Positions 1 through 8,338 of a DNA stretch of 61,330 nucleotides are shown piece after piece. This stretch comes from Moorena bouillonii PNG (GTDB taxonomy: Bacteria; Cyanobacteriota; Cyanobacteriia; Cyanobacteriales; Coleofasciculaceae), in contig NZ_MKZS01000001.1 in NCBI RefSeq assembly GCF_001942495.1, positions 5,382,122 to 5,443,451 of the forward strand, read 5' to 3'. Position numbers and translations under genes: made by a program. Under the pieces are notes generated by a model, which worked only from the letters and a program-made list of their open reading frames with translations, was not told the DNA's origin and did not search any database. The first letter of the stretch is position 1. Each line of letters begins with the position of its first letter.

Positions 1-705
1 AAATGGTACTACCTTTACATACCAACCATTTCAGCTTGTTTCGTCACCCCTTCAGAGGTCTTGCAGAAGTCACCACCTTCGGAACGGCAACCGATAACAG
101 CAGAATTTAGTAATACACAAAAAACTAATGTTGCAAGAGATATATGGTCGGTTGATGATACCCCTATCAACCTAATCAAGTCTCAAGAAAATACAAAGTT
201 ACAAAAAACGGCTAAGGAGGTGATCATAGAAGTAGAAATACTTTTACAAAAAGAGGCTTATGATTTAGCCATTCAACAATTAAAAAACTTTCTAAAAATA
301 CATTCTAATAATTTTCAGGCTTATTACCTGATGGCTCAAATTAACGCCAATATCGGTAAATATGAAGAAGCAATTAACTATTGTCAAAAAGCTTTAGCTA
401 TAGATTACCTTTCTGTTAATCCCTATTACTTGTTAGCACAAATTGCTGAAGAGCAAGGAAATCTCGTAGAAGCCAAGGGAATTTTTAAAAAAATTATTTA
501 TCTTGAACCCTCTTCTATTAAGCCTTACTTAGATCTGAGCCATATTTATCAGAAGGAAAGAAATCAAAAACAAACCATAAAAATGAAGCAAGCAGTTATT
601 AATATACTCAAGCAATTATCTCCCAAAACTATAATAAAAGACTATGATAATATGACGGCGGCTGAACTAATTATCAAAATGAAAACAGAATTAAACGATT
701 ATTAA
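1..705 (+). CDS. CheR-like protein, C-terminal TPR part (5' end outside window)
   Basis: The reading frame is open from base 1 to the TAA at 703-705, so the gene starts left of the window; a TTG at 61 is in frame but is probably internal. The visible part holds two to three tetratricopeptide repeats (for example AYYLMAQINANIGKYEEAIN and PYYLLAQIAEEQGNLVEAKG) after a low-complexity linker. In cyanobacterial and proteobacterial chemosensory clusters a CheR methyltransferase with a C-terminal TPR extension often precedes cheW, and the next gene here is a double CheW. I infer a CheR-type receptor methyltransferase, whose partner CheB lies at 11.2 kb. The catalytic domain is not visible, so another TPR protein is possible. 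Confidence 0.6.
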   Translation, partial: KWYYLYIPTISACFVTPSEVLQKSPPSERQPITAEFSNTQKTNVARDIWSVDDTPINLIKSQENTKLQKTAKEVIIEVEILLQKEAYDLAIQQLKNFLKIHSNNFQAYYLMAQINANIGKYEEAINYCQKALAIDYLSVNPYYLLAQIAEEQGNLVEAKGIFKKIIYLEPSSIKPYLDLSHIYQKERNQKQTIKMKQAVINILKQLSPKTIIKDYDNMTAAELIIKMKTELNDY

Positions 706-720
706 CTATAGCAAAGGGAT

Positions 721-761
721 CAGGGAGCAGGGAGCAGGGAGCAGGGAACAGGGAACAGGAA
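721..761. repeat. Heptamer-type short tandem repeat
   Basis: Tandem copies of CAGGGAG/CAGGGAA lie between the cheR-like gene and cheW. The same 7-mer family recurs at 7891-8000 and, inverted, at 8224-8293. Short tandemly repeated repetitive sequences of this kind are common between genes of filamentous cyanobacteria. Confidence 0.85.
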
Positions 762-866
762 ACAATAATTATCACAATTACTAGAGGAATTGCTATATAC
801 AATTCGGATATTCGTTAATTGGAAATTGATCATTGATAGTTAATATTTAGTCAATAGAGCCAGAAA

Positions 867-1931
867 ATGAAAGAGTGTCACTATCTCACCTTTAGCTTAA
901 ATAACTGCCTTTATGGCGTCAGCACTGTTTACGTAGAAGAGATTTTTTTTCTGCCAGAGTTGACACCGATTCCAGAAGCAGATCCTGATATCGTTGGTGT
1001 GATTAATCTCCGGGGAGAGATTTTGCCAGTCATGGATCTTAATCTCAGCTTTAATTATCAATCACCAGGCTATCGCTTAACAGATAGTGTAGTGGTTTTA
1101 AAATCGGAAAAGGTACGAGTGGGCATCATTGTTAATGAAGTCTATGAGGTAAGACATATATCCCCGTCGGAAATTAGCACTGAACTTTATCATGGTCGAG
1201 ACTGGGCAAGAGTTGAGGAAAAAAAAATCATCGCTGGTATTGCCAGGAGTGGAGAAGATCTTTTAATTCTGAGCAATCCAGAGAGTTTACTCCAGTATGT
1301 AGAGACACAAAAGCTTGCCTCCGTTGAAGACTCCCTGGAAAAAGAAATTCAGGATAATAATCACCATGAATCTGAATTGTTATTAGTCCAAAAGCCTGTA
1401 TTTTGCCCAAATGCTACTCGGTCAGAACGAGACGTTTTTCGTAAACGAGCTGATCAGCTAAGGCAGTCGGAAGACAGTCAAGATGTAAAGGATTTAATTC
1501 CCCTAGCGATAATTATTTTACATGGTGAATTATTTGGCATTGATTTAAAAATGGTGAGGGAGTTTACCCCTATTGGCAAAGTCACTCCCATTCCCTGCTG
1601 TCCAGCCCATATCATTGGGAACATGAACCTACGAGGGGAGATTCTTACGTTAGTTGATATTCGCGGAGTATTAAATCTACCGCTGATGGAGAGAATTGAT
1701 AGTTCTCAAGCAATGGTTGTAAAGCTTGAGGATATCGTTGCTGGTATAAGCATGGAAGAGGTATGTGATGTAATTTTCCTGAATCCACAGGAAATAACAG
1801 CAGTGCCAACTGGGATCAATTCAGGTCAATATGAATACATTCAGGGAGTAGCTCCCTATCAGGAAAAAATAATGAGTATTCTGAATTTGCAACAAATTTT
1901 ACTGAATGGTGGGTTAGTTATTAATCATTAG
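867..1931 (+). CDS. cheW: Double CheW-domain chemotaxis coupling protein
   Basis: The protein has 354 residues and two CheW domains, about residues 3-150 and 208-350, joined by a charged linker. Each carries the signature 'G.iNLRGEilpv.Di' (GVINLRGEILPVMDL and GNMNLRGEILTLVDI). CheW scaffolds link methyl-accepting receptors to the CheA kinase. Most CheW proteins are single-domain and about 160 residues; tandem CheW proteins can bridge two partners. It follows the cheR-like gene by about 160 bp and shares the strand of the receptor, cheA and cheB, so it belongs to this pathway. It is soluble, with no signal peptide or membrane segment. Confidence 0.9.
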   Translation: MKECHYLTFSLNNCLYGVSTVYVEEIFFLPELTPIPEADPDIVGVINLRGEILPVMDLNLSFNYQSPGYRLTDSVVVLKSEKVRVGIIVNEVYEVRHISPSEISTELYHGRDWARVEEKKIIAGIARSGEDLLILSNPESLLQYVETQKLASVEDSLEKEIQDNNHHESELLLVQKPVFCPNATRSERDVFRKRADQLRQSEDSQDVKDLIPLAIIILHGELFGIDLKMVREFTPIGKVTPIPCCPAHIIGNMNLRGEILTLVDIRGVLNLPLMERIDSSQAMVVKLEDIVAGISMEEVCDVIFLNPQEITAVPTGINSGQYEYIQGVAPYQEKIMSILNLQQILLNGGLVINH

Positions 1932-2169
1932 ACTTTTTGTAATCCAACCTATAAAGGTTATCATACTTATCAGGTACACTCAACTTAGTTAACCCTACCA
2001 CTATGCTCCTGCGCAATCCAAAGATATTTGCACCTCATTTACATGATAAATACTATAAAATATTAGTGGGTACCAATATTTTTTTGAAATTGGTATAACG
2101 GTTTTAGCCTAATCAGGTACGCATATTTTTTTCTATATCCCCTGAGCGAAAGTTCCCGATGCCCGACTT

Positions 2170-3390
2170 TTATAAACTTTTGATTACATATTTATTAATT
2201 ATTCGTAGCAATTCTTGGGAATCTGGGGGCTTACCTAAAAAATCAGTTGCGCCAACTAGTCTAGCCCGGGCGCGGTCAATAGTGGTATTCTGAGCTGTCA
2301 GAATAATGATCGGAGTCTTATTAAAAACTGGGGATTCTCGCAAAAATTTACAGACACTATAGCCATTTGCATTTGGCATATTCAGGTCTAGCAAAATTAA
2401 ATCAGGTTTGTGTTCAATCAGTTGGGAGAAACCTCGCATCGGTTCTTCAATGCTCAACATTTGATAACCGGCTGGTATCAAGATTGTTTTTAAACTGTGA
2501 GCCAACACAGGACTATCATCAATACAGGCGATTAAAGGCTGTTTCTTGGCGGATTTGCTTCCCTGAGTTTCTGATGGGGGTGACGTTGTGAGAACTGGTG
2601 GCTTGACAGGGGCTGTGACTGTTGGATTGACAGGGGCTGTGACTGGTGGATTGACAGGGGCTGTGACTGGTGGTTTAACAGGGGCTGTGACCGGTAGTGA
2701 TGCTAAATCTGGAATTCTTCGGAAATCTACCATACTCTTCTCAACCAAAGGCAGCAAAAAGCGAGTCACCTCTGTCACGGATGTTTTTTGCTCCCAGGCA
2801 ATATCCCACAGGGTTAAGTTACCATTGAGATACTTGTTCAAATCTGGGAGCAATTTAGGATCTGTTCCCGGTTTCAAAACTGGTGAGAGATTGGGGCTGA
2901 GGTGACCAAAATCAGCAGCAACCCATTCTTGGTAATTCTGGTTTGCTTGAGCGTAAACAGTTTGGATTTCCCTGGAAGACAAGGCTAAGCCCATGGCAAG
3001 AGTCGATGTTTTTTCTTGACTCGGTTGCCAGTTGTTTTTTAAGTCTGTGTAGCCACTTAGTTCAAAAAAACATTCTTGGACAATGCTACGAATCATTAAC
3101 TTGGCTTGGATGAGGCTAAGTTTCTTTTGGTTAATTCCTTGCTCTAGAAGCTGATATTCCCAGGGCTGATAGTCGGACTTCTCGTCGAGTTCAACAACAT
3201 AGTTAGGGCAATGGGACTTTAAGGCTCTGTAAAAGCGCCTCACAGGATGAACGCCATCGGTGGCATAGAGCAATTGACCATAGACAAGGTAAACTTTCCA
3301 AACGACGCTATGGTTGCTTAGAGTTAGCTCTCCAATAGTTCTCTGTTTACCTAATTTTTCTAATTCTTCAATCAGTCTGATTAGTATCAT
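2170..3390 (-). CDS. PatA-type response regulator (DUF4388 + receiver)
   Basis: The protein has 406 residues. The N-terminal third (ELTLSNHSVVWKVYLVYGQL..., residues about 10-110) is the DUF4388/PATAN region typical of cyanobacterial PatA and PixG/PilG regulators. The last 120 residues are a CheY-like receiver with the acidic pair (CIDDSP), the phosphorylatable Asp in LILLDLNMPN and the Lys in FLGKPPD. A Pro/Val/Thr linker at about 240-270 is built from PVTAPVN-type repeats. The gene sits antisense between cheW and the receptor gene. In Pix/Pil-type loci such regulators are output elements acting on type IV pili or taxis, and I infer the same role here. Its opposite strand means it is transcribed separately. 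Confidence 0.85.
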   Translation of the reverse strand: MILIRLIEELEKLGKQRTIGELTLSNHSVVWKVYLVYGQLLYATDGVHPVRRFYRALKSHCPNYVVELDEKSDYQPWEYQLLEQGINQKKLSLIQAKLMIRSIVQECFFELSGYTDLKNNWQPSQEKTSTLAMGLALSSREIQTVYAQANQNYQEWVAADFGHLSPNLSPVLKPGTDPKLLPDLNKYLNGNLTLWDIAWEQKTSVTEVTRFLLPLVEKSMVDFRRIPDLASLPVTAPVKPPVTAPVNPPVTAPVNPTVTAPVKPPVLTTSPPSETQGSKSAKKQPLIACIDDSPVLAHSLKTILIPAGYQMLSIEEPMRGFSQLIEHKPDLILLDLNMPNANGYSVCKFLRESPVFNKTPIIILTAQNTTIDRARARLVGATDFLGKPPDSQELLRIINKYVIKSL

Positions 3391-4303
3391 TTTTACTGGT
3401 TCACTGTACTGTTTAAGGGATAAATATCAGGAGTTACATAGATATAGTTCCCAGCAATTTACCCCCAAATAACAGCTTCCAATTCAAAAAAGATTAAGAA
3501 TTATGAATCATCAGTGATTATCTGTTGTTCATCATTCAGCGTTATGTACTTATTTGTAGCTATTGACACCGAATCCGCCCATGATTTCCCGCCTAAGCAC
3601 CCAGACGAGAAAGAAGTTGCCCCTATACAAACTTTCCTTCGCTGATCAAGGACTGAGTGATGAAGAGGGTTTTTAAGCCGGATTTGGTATCACAGCTAAC
3701 TATAGTGGAGTGACAAGTATGTCACTGTCGCTCCGTTGAAAATAACAAAATTCAGGGTCCCAGAAAAATGGTCAAGTATGTAGTCTACAACGTTACGGAT
3801 CAGAAATATGTGGCGGCTGTGAAAGCTGGCGAGACACAATACACATAAAATTGCACAGAGGCACACCAATTTAACAGCGAGAATACAGCACAAATGATGA
3901 GTGAGAATCTCACCTTATTTAGTGGTCTTACTCATGTCGTGAAAGCGATCCAGTAGTAAGATAATGCGCTACGCGCACCCTGCGCGAACAGCTGTCAGCT
4001 AATGTAATCCAAGCCCTGATCGATAAAGAGAGTCAGTAACAGAGTCAAGCCTTAGTCGCGTTTTTCTGTCGGGGACCAAAGTGTGACCCCGTTAATCATA
4101 GCTACCTAATAGTTGACTGATTATAGCTTACTAGTGAAGGTGCAAAAAACAATAGACATTGTTACTTTAGCAATATTTGTTGGGAATTCTATGAGTGTAG
4201 CCTCAACAGATTGCTAAATCAATCAATTTCCTCGCCTCTGATCCCATCTCCTAAAGAGGAATGGCTTTTCTATTGTGCATTCTCTAATTGTAGGTAACCC
4301 GCT
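3391..4303. other. Intergenic region between PatA-type gene and receptor gene
   Basis: These 913 bp hold no convincing gene. It must contain the divergent promoters of the two flanking genes. A 26-codon frame at 3768-3848 (starting MVKYVVYNVTDQ) has no recognisable family. At 3963-3995 there is a copy of the extragenic 'ATGCGCTACGCGCA...GCGAACAGC' palindromic repeat also seen near 17.8 and 19.5 kb. Confidence 0.5.
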
Positions 4304-6211
4304 ATGTTTGCCAAATCTACCAAAAAATTTTTCAGCAAACTTCAGAATCAAATACTGCTACTGCTGTTATTAAGTAGTGTTATACCCATTTTTGTTGTAG
4401 GTTTATATAGTAGTTCTTCCTCTACTAATGCCTTATCGAACTTAGCTAAAATAGAGCTAGAAGAGGAGGTAGCTGATGAAGCAGAAAATATCCTAGCATT
4501 TTTAAATTCTATCAATTCTGATGTTTTGTTTTTGAGCAAAGTTCCCCCGATTCAAGGAATAATCCGAGCTAAAGCTGGTGGTGGACTAGATAAGCAAAGT
4601 ATCTCTTACTACGACAGTTGGATGAAACAGTTGGAGACCATCTTTACTGTGATGATGGAAGCCAAACCTTATTATATGAAGCTGAAGTATTTGGACGAAA
4701 AAGGCAATGAAATCGTGCGAGTCGATTCCGACGGTACTAAAATCCAAGTTATCCCCAAATCCCAGCTACAAAATAAAGCAAATAGTTTATTTTTTACTGA
4801 GACAATTAAGTTGTCGGCTGGCAGTATCTATATGTCCCCTGTTGAGTTGAATCGGGAAAGTGGTGTGATTGAGCAGCCTTATAAACCAGTAATTCGGTAC
4901 GCTACACCAATTTTTGATTCAGCTGGGGTACAAAGAGGAATTGTGATTGCTAATGTATTTGCCGAGCAATTCATAAAATTTACTCGAGATGCAGACTTAA
5001 CCATCAAGGGAGAAGAGACATTTCTGGTCAATCAAGATGGCTACTACCTTTCTCATCCTAACCCCGACAAGGAGTGGGGTTTTGAACTCAACAAGAATGA
5101 GAAATTGACAAACGATTATCCCAAACACATTGCCCAGGAAATTCTCAGGGGTGAACAGGGACTGATTGATCAAGGAACTAATAAGCTGATCAGTTACTAT
5201 AAAGTTGTTCCAAATGCCCAGCAGCAGCAACCCTTATTCATTATCGATCATGTTCCTAAGGGGAAAGTTTTTGCCTCTGTCAACTCTTTTAAAATCCTGG
5301 CCAGCCTAATTATTTTCGTTTCTCTAGCGGCGGTGCTGCCACTGGCAATGGTCAGGTTACGCCAACTGGTGAATCTGATTAAGCAACTGGTTAATGGTAT
5401 ATCAACTTCTAGTCAGGAAATGTTTTCGACCCTGGAACAGCAAGAACGCATTGCTGGTCAACAAGCTGCCTCGGTGAATGAAACCACCATCACCATGGAT
5501 GAGCTGGAAGCCTCTTGCCGACAGTCCGCTGAGCAAGCTGATGCTGCCGCTATTGCTGCACAGCAGGCACTTCAGCTAACCGAGAACGGTACCCAAGCGG
5601 TGGGGGAAACTCTCAAAGGCATGTCTACCTTAGAAGAGAAGGTGGATGCGATCGCTCAACAGAGTATGCGTCTGAGCCAGCAAACCAATCAAATTGGTGA
5701 CATCTCCGAGCTGGTTTCTGAATTGGCTAACCAAACCAATATGTTGGCACTGAATGCGTCAGTAGAAGCGGTGCGTGCAGGAGAGCATGGTAAAGGCTTT
5801 GCAGTGGTTGCTGCAGAGATTCGTAAATTAGCAGACCAGAGTAAACAATCTGCCCAAAAGATTAATGTTTTAGTTTCTCAAATCCAGAACGAGATTAATT
5901 CAACGGTGATGGTTACGGATGAAGGGACTAAGACAGTAAAGACCGGAGTGCAAATCGCTCAAAAAACAGCTCAAGCCTTCACTGGGGTAGCAGATGCGGT
6001 CAACAATGTGGTGTTAAACAATCAACAAATTTCTCTGAATCTCAAGCAGCAAGTCGATGGCATTCAACAAGTCCTCCAAGCAATGAGCACTGTTAACAAG
6101 GGGGCAAAAGAAACTGTTATTGGCATCACTCAAAGTAGAGTGGGTACTGAGCAACTTAAGCAAGCTGCTGTGGAACTAAGGAGTCATGTAAAAATAACTT
6201 TAACAATCTAG
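4304..6211 (+). CDS. Methyl-accepting chemotaxis receptor with periplasmic sensor domain
   Basis: The protein has 635 residues. TM1 is at about 17-37 and TM2 at about 330-350, enclosing a roughly 290-residue extracytoplasmic domain that looks like a double-CACHE ligand sensor. No clear HAMP domain follows TM2; a coiled coil runs straight into the signalling domain, whose conserved tip ([19 protein letters not shown], about 476-495) binds CheA and CheW. The start is preceded by a weak AGGT. The final codons (Val-Lys-Ile-Thr-Leu-Thr-Ile-stop) are encoded by the end of an insertion sequence. Skipping the insert, the ancestral frame would read Ser-His-Lys-Ala-stop, so only the extreme C-terminus changed and the protein should still work. 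It serves the CheW/CheA/CheB set around it. Confidence 0.9.
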   Translation: MFAKSTKKFFSKLQNQILLLLLLSSVIPIFVVGLYSSSSSTNALSNLAKIELEEEVADEAENILAFLNSINSDVLFLSKVPPIQGIIRAKAGGGLDKQSISYYDSWMKQLETIFTVMMEAKPYYMKLKYLDEKGNEIVRVDSDGTKIQVIPKSQLQNKANSLFFTETIKLSAGSIYMSPVELNRESGVIEQPYKPVIRYATPIFDSAGVQRGIVIANVFAEQFIKFTRDADLTIKGEETFLVNQDGYYLSHPNPDKEWGFELNKNEKLTNDYPKHIAQEILRGEQGLIDQGTNKLISYYKVVPNAQQQQPLFIIDHVPKGKVFASVNSFKILASLIIFVSLAAVLPLAMVRLRQLVNLIKQLVNGISTSSQEMFSTLEQQERIAGQQAASVNETTITMDELEASCRQSAEQADAAAIAAQQALQLTENGTQAVGETLKGMSTLEEKVDAIAQQSMRLSQQTNQIGDISELVSELANQTNMLALNASVEAVRAGEHGKGFAVVAAEIRKLADQSKQSAQKINVLVSQIQNEINSTVMVTDEGTKTVKTGVQIAQKTAQAFTGVADAVNNVVLNNQQISLNLKQQVDGIQQVLQAMSTVNKGAKETVIGITQSRVGTEQLKQAAVELRSHVKITLTI

Positions 6212-7461
6212 TCCCGAGAAAGAGGCTTAATTACATAGTTCCATTCCCCATGAAAAGAGTTTCGCTCAATGGCAATGGCATTAATTTCTTGGTCTGTCAC
6301 TTTGATCCCTGTTGGATAGCGATTCTCATCTAAGCGTGCTTCAACTTTTACCCCTTGTTTTGTGGTAGTATTGCGGATTAAATTAATCACGACCTCATGG
6401 CTTGTTAAGGGTCTACCTCGCCAATTCTGGGTAATATGACCTAATATTCGATGCTCAATTTTATTCCATTTACTTGTACCAGGAGGAAAATGACTTACAT
6501 AAATGGTTCTTTCTATCTCTGTGGCTAATTCTTGTAGCTTCAATTTCCAACTGCTACAACGATAACCATTACTTCCCCCACAATCCGCTGTAATCATTAG
6601 CTTTTGGCTGTTGGGATAAAGTTGTTGTCCCATGGAATACCACCAATGACGAATTGAGAAGACAGCCAATTCAGCGGTGTCATGGTCAATACCAACATTT
6701 ACCCAGCCTTGATTATAGGTTTTGTCATAAACTCCGTAAGGAATGACTTTTCCTAATTCCGGGTCTACAAAATCCTGTATTTTTACTTCTTGGGGATGTT
6801 GCTTTTCACACCACTCCCTTCCTGGGTTTTTCAAGTCGCCAATTAATTCTTTTTTCTTGGTATCTACAGAAATTACTGGCTCTTTCTGTAACTGGAACTC
6901 TTTAACTTGGTTGGCAATGTGTAAAAACTGCTGATCGAGATCGCTGAAAGCGGGACGAAGTCCATCAGGGTGAGATGAGCCGTCACGAGTTTTCCGATTG
7001 GCTTGTAAACTGTAACCAAGATTTAACAGCAAATTGTCAACACTTTTGGGGCTAATTCTATGTCCACCCGCATTTAAAGCTTCAGCTAGTTTGACTACAC
7101 TTTTAGAAGTCCATTTAAGAGGTGATACTGGATCTCCTTTTGTCATCGGTTCTATTAATGATTCCAAGTCTGATAATAGCATGGGGTCTTGTTCTTCCAG
7201 TAGTTTTCTGCCACCCCCACTACTCCTAATTCTACCAGAGTCATTCTCCGTTTTTTCCCCCTTTTTGCTCCCTAGTAACCTGATTCCGGCATGAATGGTA
7301 GTGCGAGAAAGACCTGTGGCAATAGCCACTAGAGTAATACCCCCCCACCCCAAGCTTCGAGCTTCGGTTGCTGCCCAAATACGACGAGTTTTCTCGTTTA
7401 AATAAGGTAATAAGGAATTATACTTTTCTCGAATCTTGTCAATAACCAGATGATTAGGCAT
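6208..7461 (-). CDS. ISAzo13-family transposase (DDE)
   Basis: The protein has 417 residues and appears complete. It starts with a helix-turn-helix-like region ([20 protein letters not shown]), followed by a Gly/Arg-rich SSGGGRK segment. The DDE catalytic core can be read as [10 protein letters not shown], then [10 protein letters not shown], then [15 protein letters not shown]. These blocks are characteristic of the ISAzo13 (Rhodopirellula-type) DDE transposases. No frameshift or internal stop is visible, so the element may still be active. Its stop codon overlaps the last bases of the receptor gene on the other strand. Confidence 0.9.
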   Translation of the reverse strand: MPNHLVIDKIREKYNSLLPYLNEKTRRIWAATEARSLGWGGITLVAIATGLSRTTIHAGIRLLGSKKGEKTENDSGRIRSSGGGRKLLEEQDPMLLSDLESLIEPMTKGDPVSPLKWTSKSVVKLAEALNAGGHRISPKSVDNLLLNLGYSLQANRKTRDGSSHPDGLRPAFSDLDQQFLHIANQVKEFQLQKEPVISVDTKKKELIGDLKNPGREWCEKQHPQEVKIQDFVDPELGKVIPYGVYDKTYNQGWVNVGIDHDTAELAVFSIRHWWYSMGQQLYPNSQKLMITADCGGSNGYRCSSWKLKLQELATEIERTIYVSHFPPGTSKWNKIEHRILGHITQNWRGRPLTSHEVVINLIRNTTTKQGVKVEARLDENRYPTGIKVTDQEINAIAIERNSFHGEWNYVIKPLSRD

Positions 7462-7504
7462 TTCAATGTATCCATTGAATCATCGGATGGCGACAGGCAA
7501 GCTG

Positions 7505-7527
7505 AAATCCTTACTGGGTAAGGATTT
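7505..7527 (-). other. Perfect hairpin in the IS leader
   Basis: AAATCCTTAC, loop TGG, then GTAAGGATTT form a perfect 10-bp stem. It lies 44 bp upstream of the transposase start. It could limit translation or read-through transcription into the transposase; this role is inference. Confidence 0.5.
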
Positions 7528-7890
7528 AACCCCATAAGCTTCCCAAATATACATGCTCCCGTTGGACAGAGCTTGGACTATGTTATTACGGTTCGGAGCT
7601 TCATCAAACGGATGCAGTCCGCCTCCTCGGGTTTCCCCCACTCGACCGGGAGCATCAAGACCATGAAAGCAGGGTCAATTTGCCACTGTATCGAGATTGA
7701 GTCATGGGCCAATAAGCCTTATAGAGTAATATGCATGAGGGCTGATGTTACCCCCTGATCAAATTGAATATATTTTCATGATCTCACCAAGAGCAAAAAT
7801 GTTCAAGTTATTTTTACATAAAGCCTAAAGCGCATGGTTTAGTAAAGGTTAAACTCAGATATTGTACCAAGTTTAACCTTTATCTGTAAA

Positions 7891-8000
7891 AGTAGGGAAT
7901 AGGGAACAGGTAATAGGTAATAGGGAATAGGTAATAGGGAATAGGTAATAGGGAACAGGGAATAGGGAATAGGGAATAGGGAATAGGGAATAGAAAACAG
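7891..8000. repeat. GGGAATA/GGGAACA heptamer array
   Basis: About fifteen tandem 7-mers (AGGGAAT, AGGTAAT, AGGGAAC) lie just right of the insertion sequence and upstream of cheA. The array at 8224-8293 is largely its reverse complement, so the two could pair over a loop of about 220 nt. Confidence 0.85.
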
Positions 8001-8223
8001 TAATAAGATTTGATTATTACTTAACTAGATTGTTATTACTTCCGATATAATTTTTTGTGGACTGGTGCAAAATTCATGGAAATAAAAAGAAGTGATAGTT
8101 TTAATAGAGTAAGGAATATCGTGTTTTTTTAAAAAAGTTTATCTATTTCTGAATGTTTCATTTACAAACAATTATAATGACTAAAAAATAGTTAACTATT
8201 TTCTACAAATCAAAAAATTTTAT

Positions 8224-8293
8224 GTTCCCTGTTCCCTGTTCCATGCTCCCTGTTCCCTGCTCCCTGCTCCCTGTTCCCTGTTCCCTGTTCCCT
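8224..8293. repeat. TTCCCTG heptamer array, inverse of the one at 7.9 kb
   Basis: About ten tandem copies of TTCCCTG/CTCCCTG end 45 bp before the cheA start codon. It is complementary to the GGGAACA array upstream and so lies in the cheA leader. Confidence 0.85.
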
Positions 8294-8338
8294 AACATCC
8301 AAAAATTTGTACCTCACCTAATTAAAAAATGAGTAACC

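Larger units (their letters stand above)
6186..7819 (-). mobile_element. ISAzo13-type insertion sequence
   Basis: A perfect 15-bp inverted repeat, ATGTAAAAATAACTT at 6186-6200 and its complement at 7805-7819, encloses an intact transposase gene. The unit is about 1.63 kb. The outermost AT of each end is self-complementary across the site, so a 2-bp AT target duplication cannot be told apart from the IR tip. The element lies at the 3' end of the receptor gene, in the opposite orientation, and separates it from cheA. Positions 7462-7804 are an unusually long non-coding leader on the transposase side, with a perfect 10-bp hairpin at 7505-7527. Confidence 0.85.

Noticed and set aside
7573-7758. 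61-codon frame inside the IS leader
   Set aside because: No family or ribosome-binding site; could be a passenger relic but nothing supports expression.
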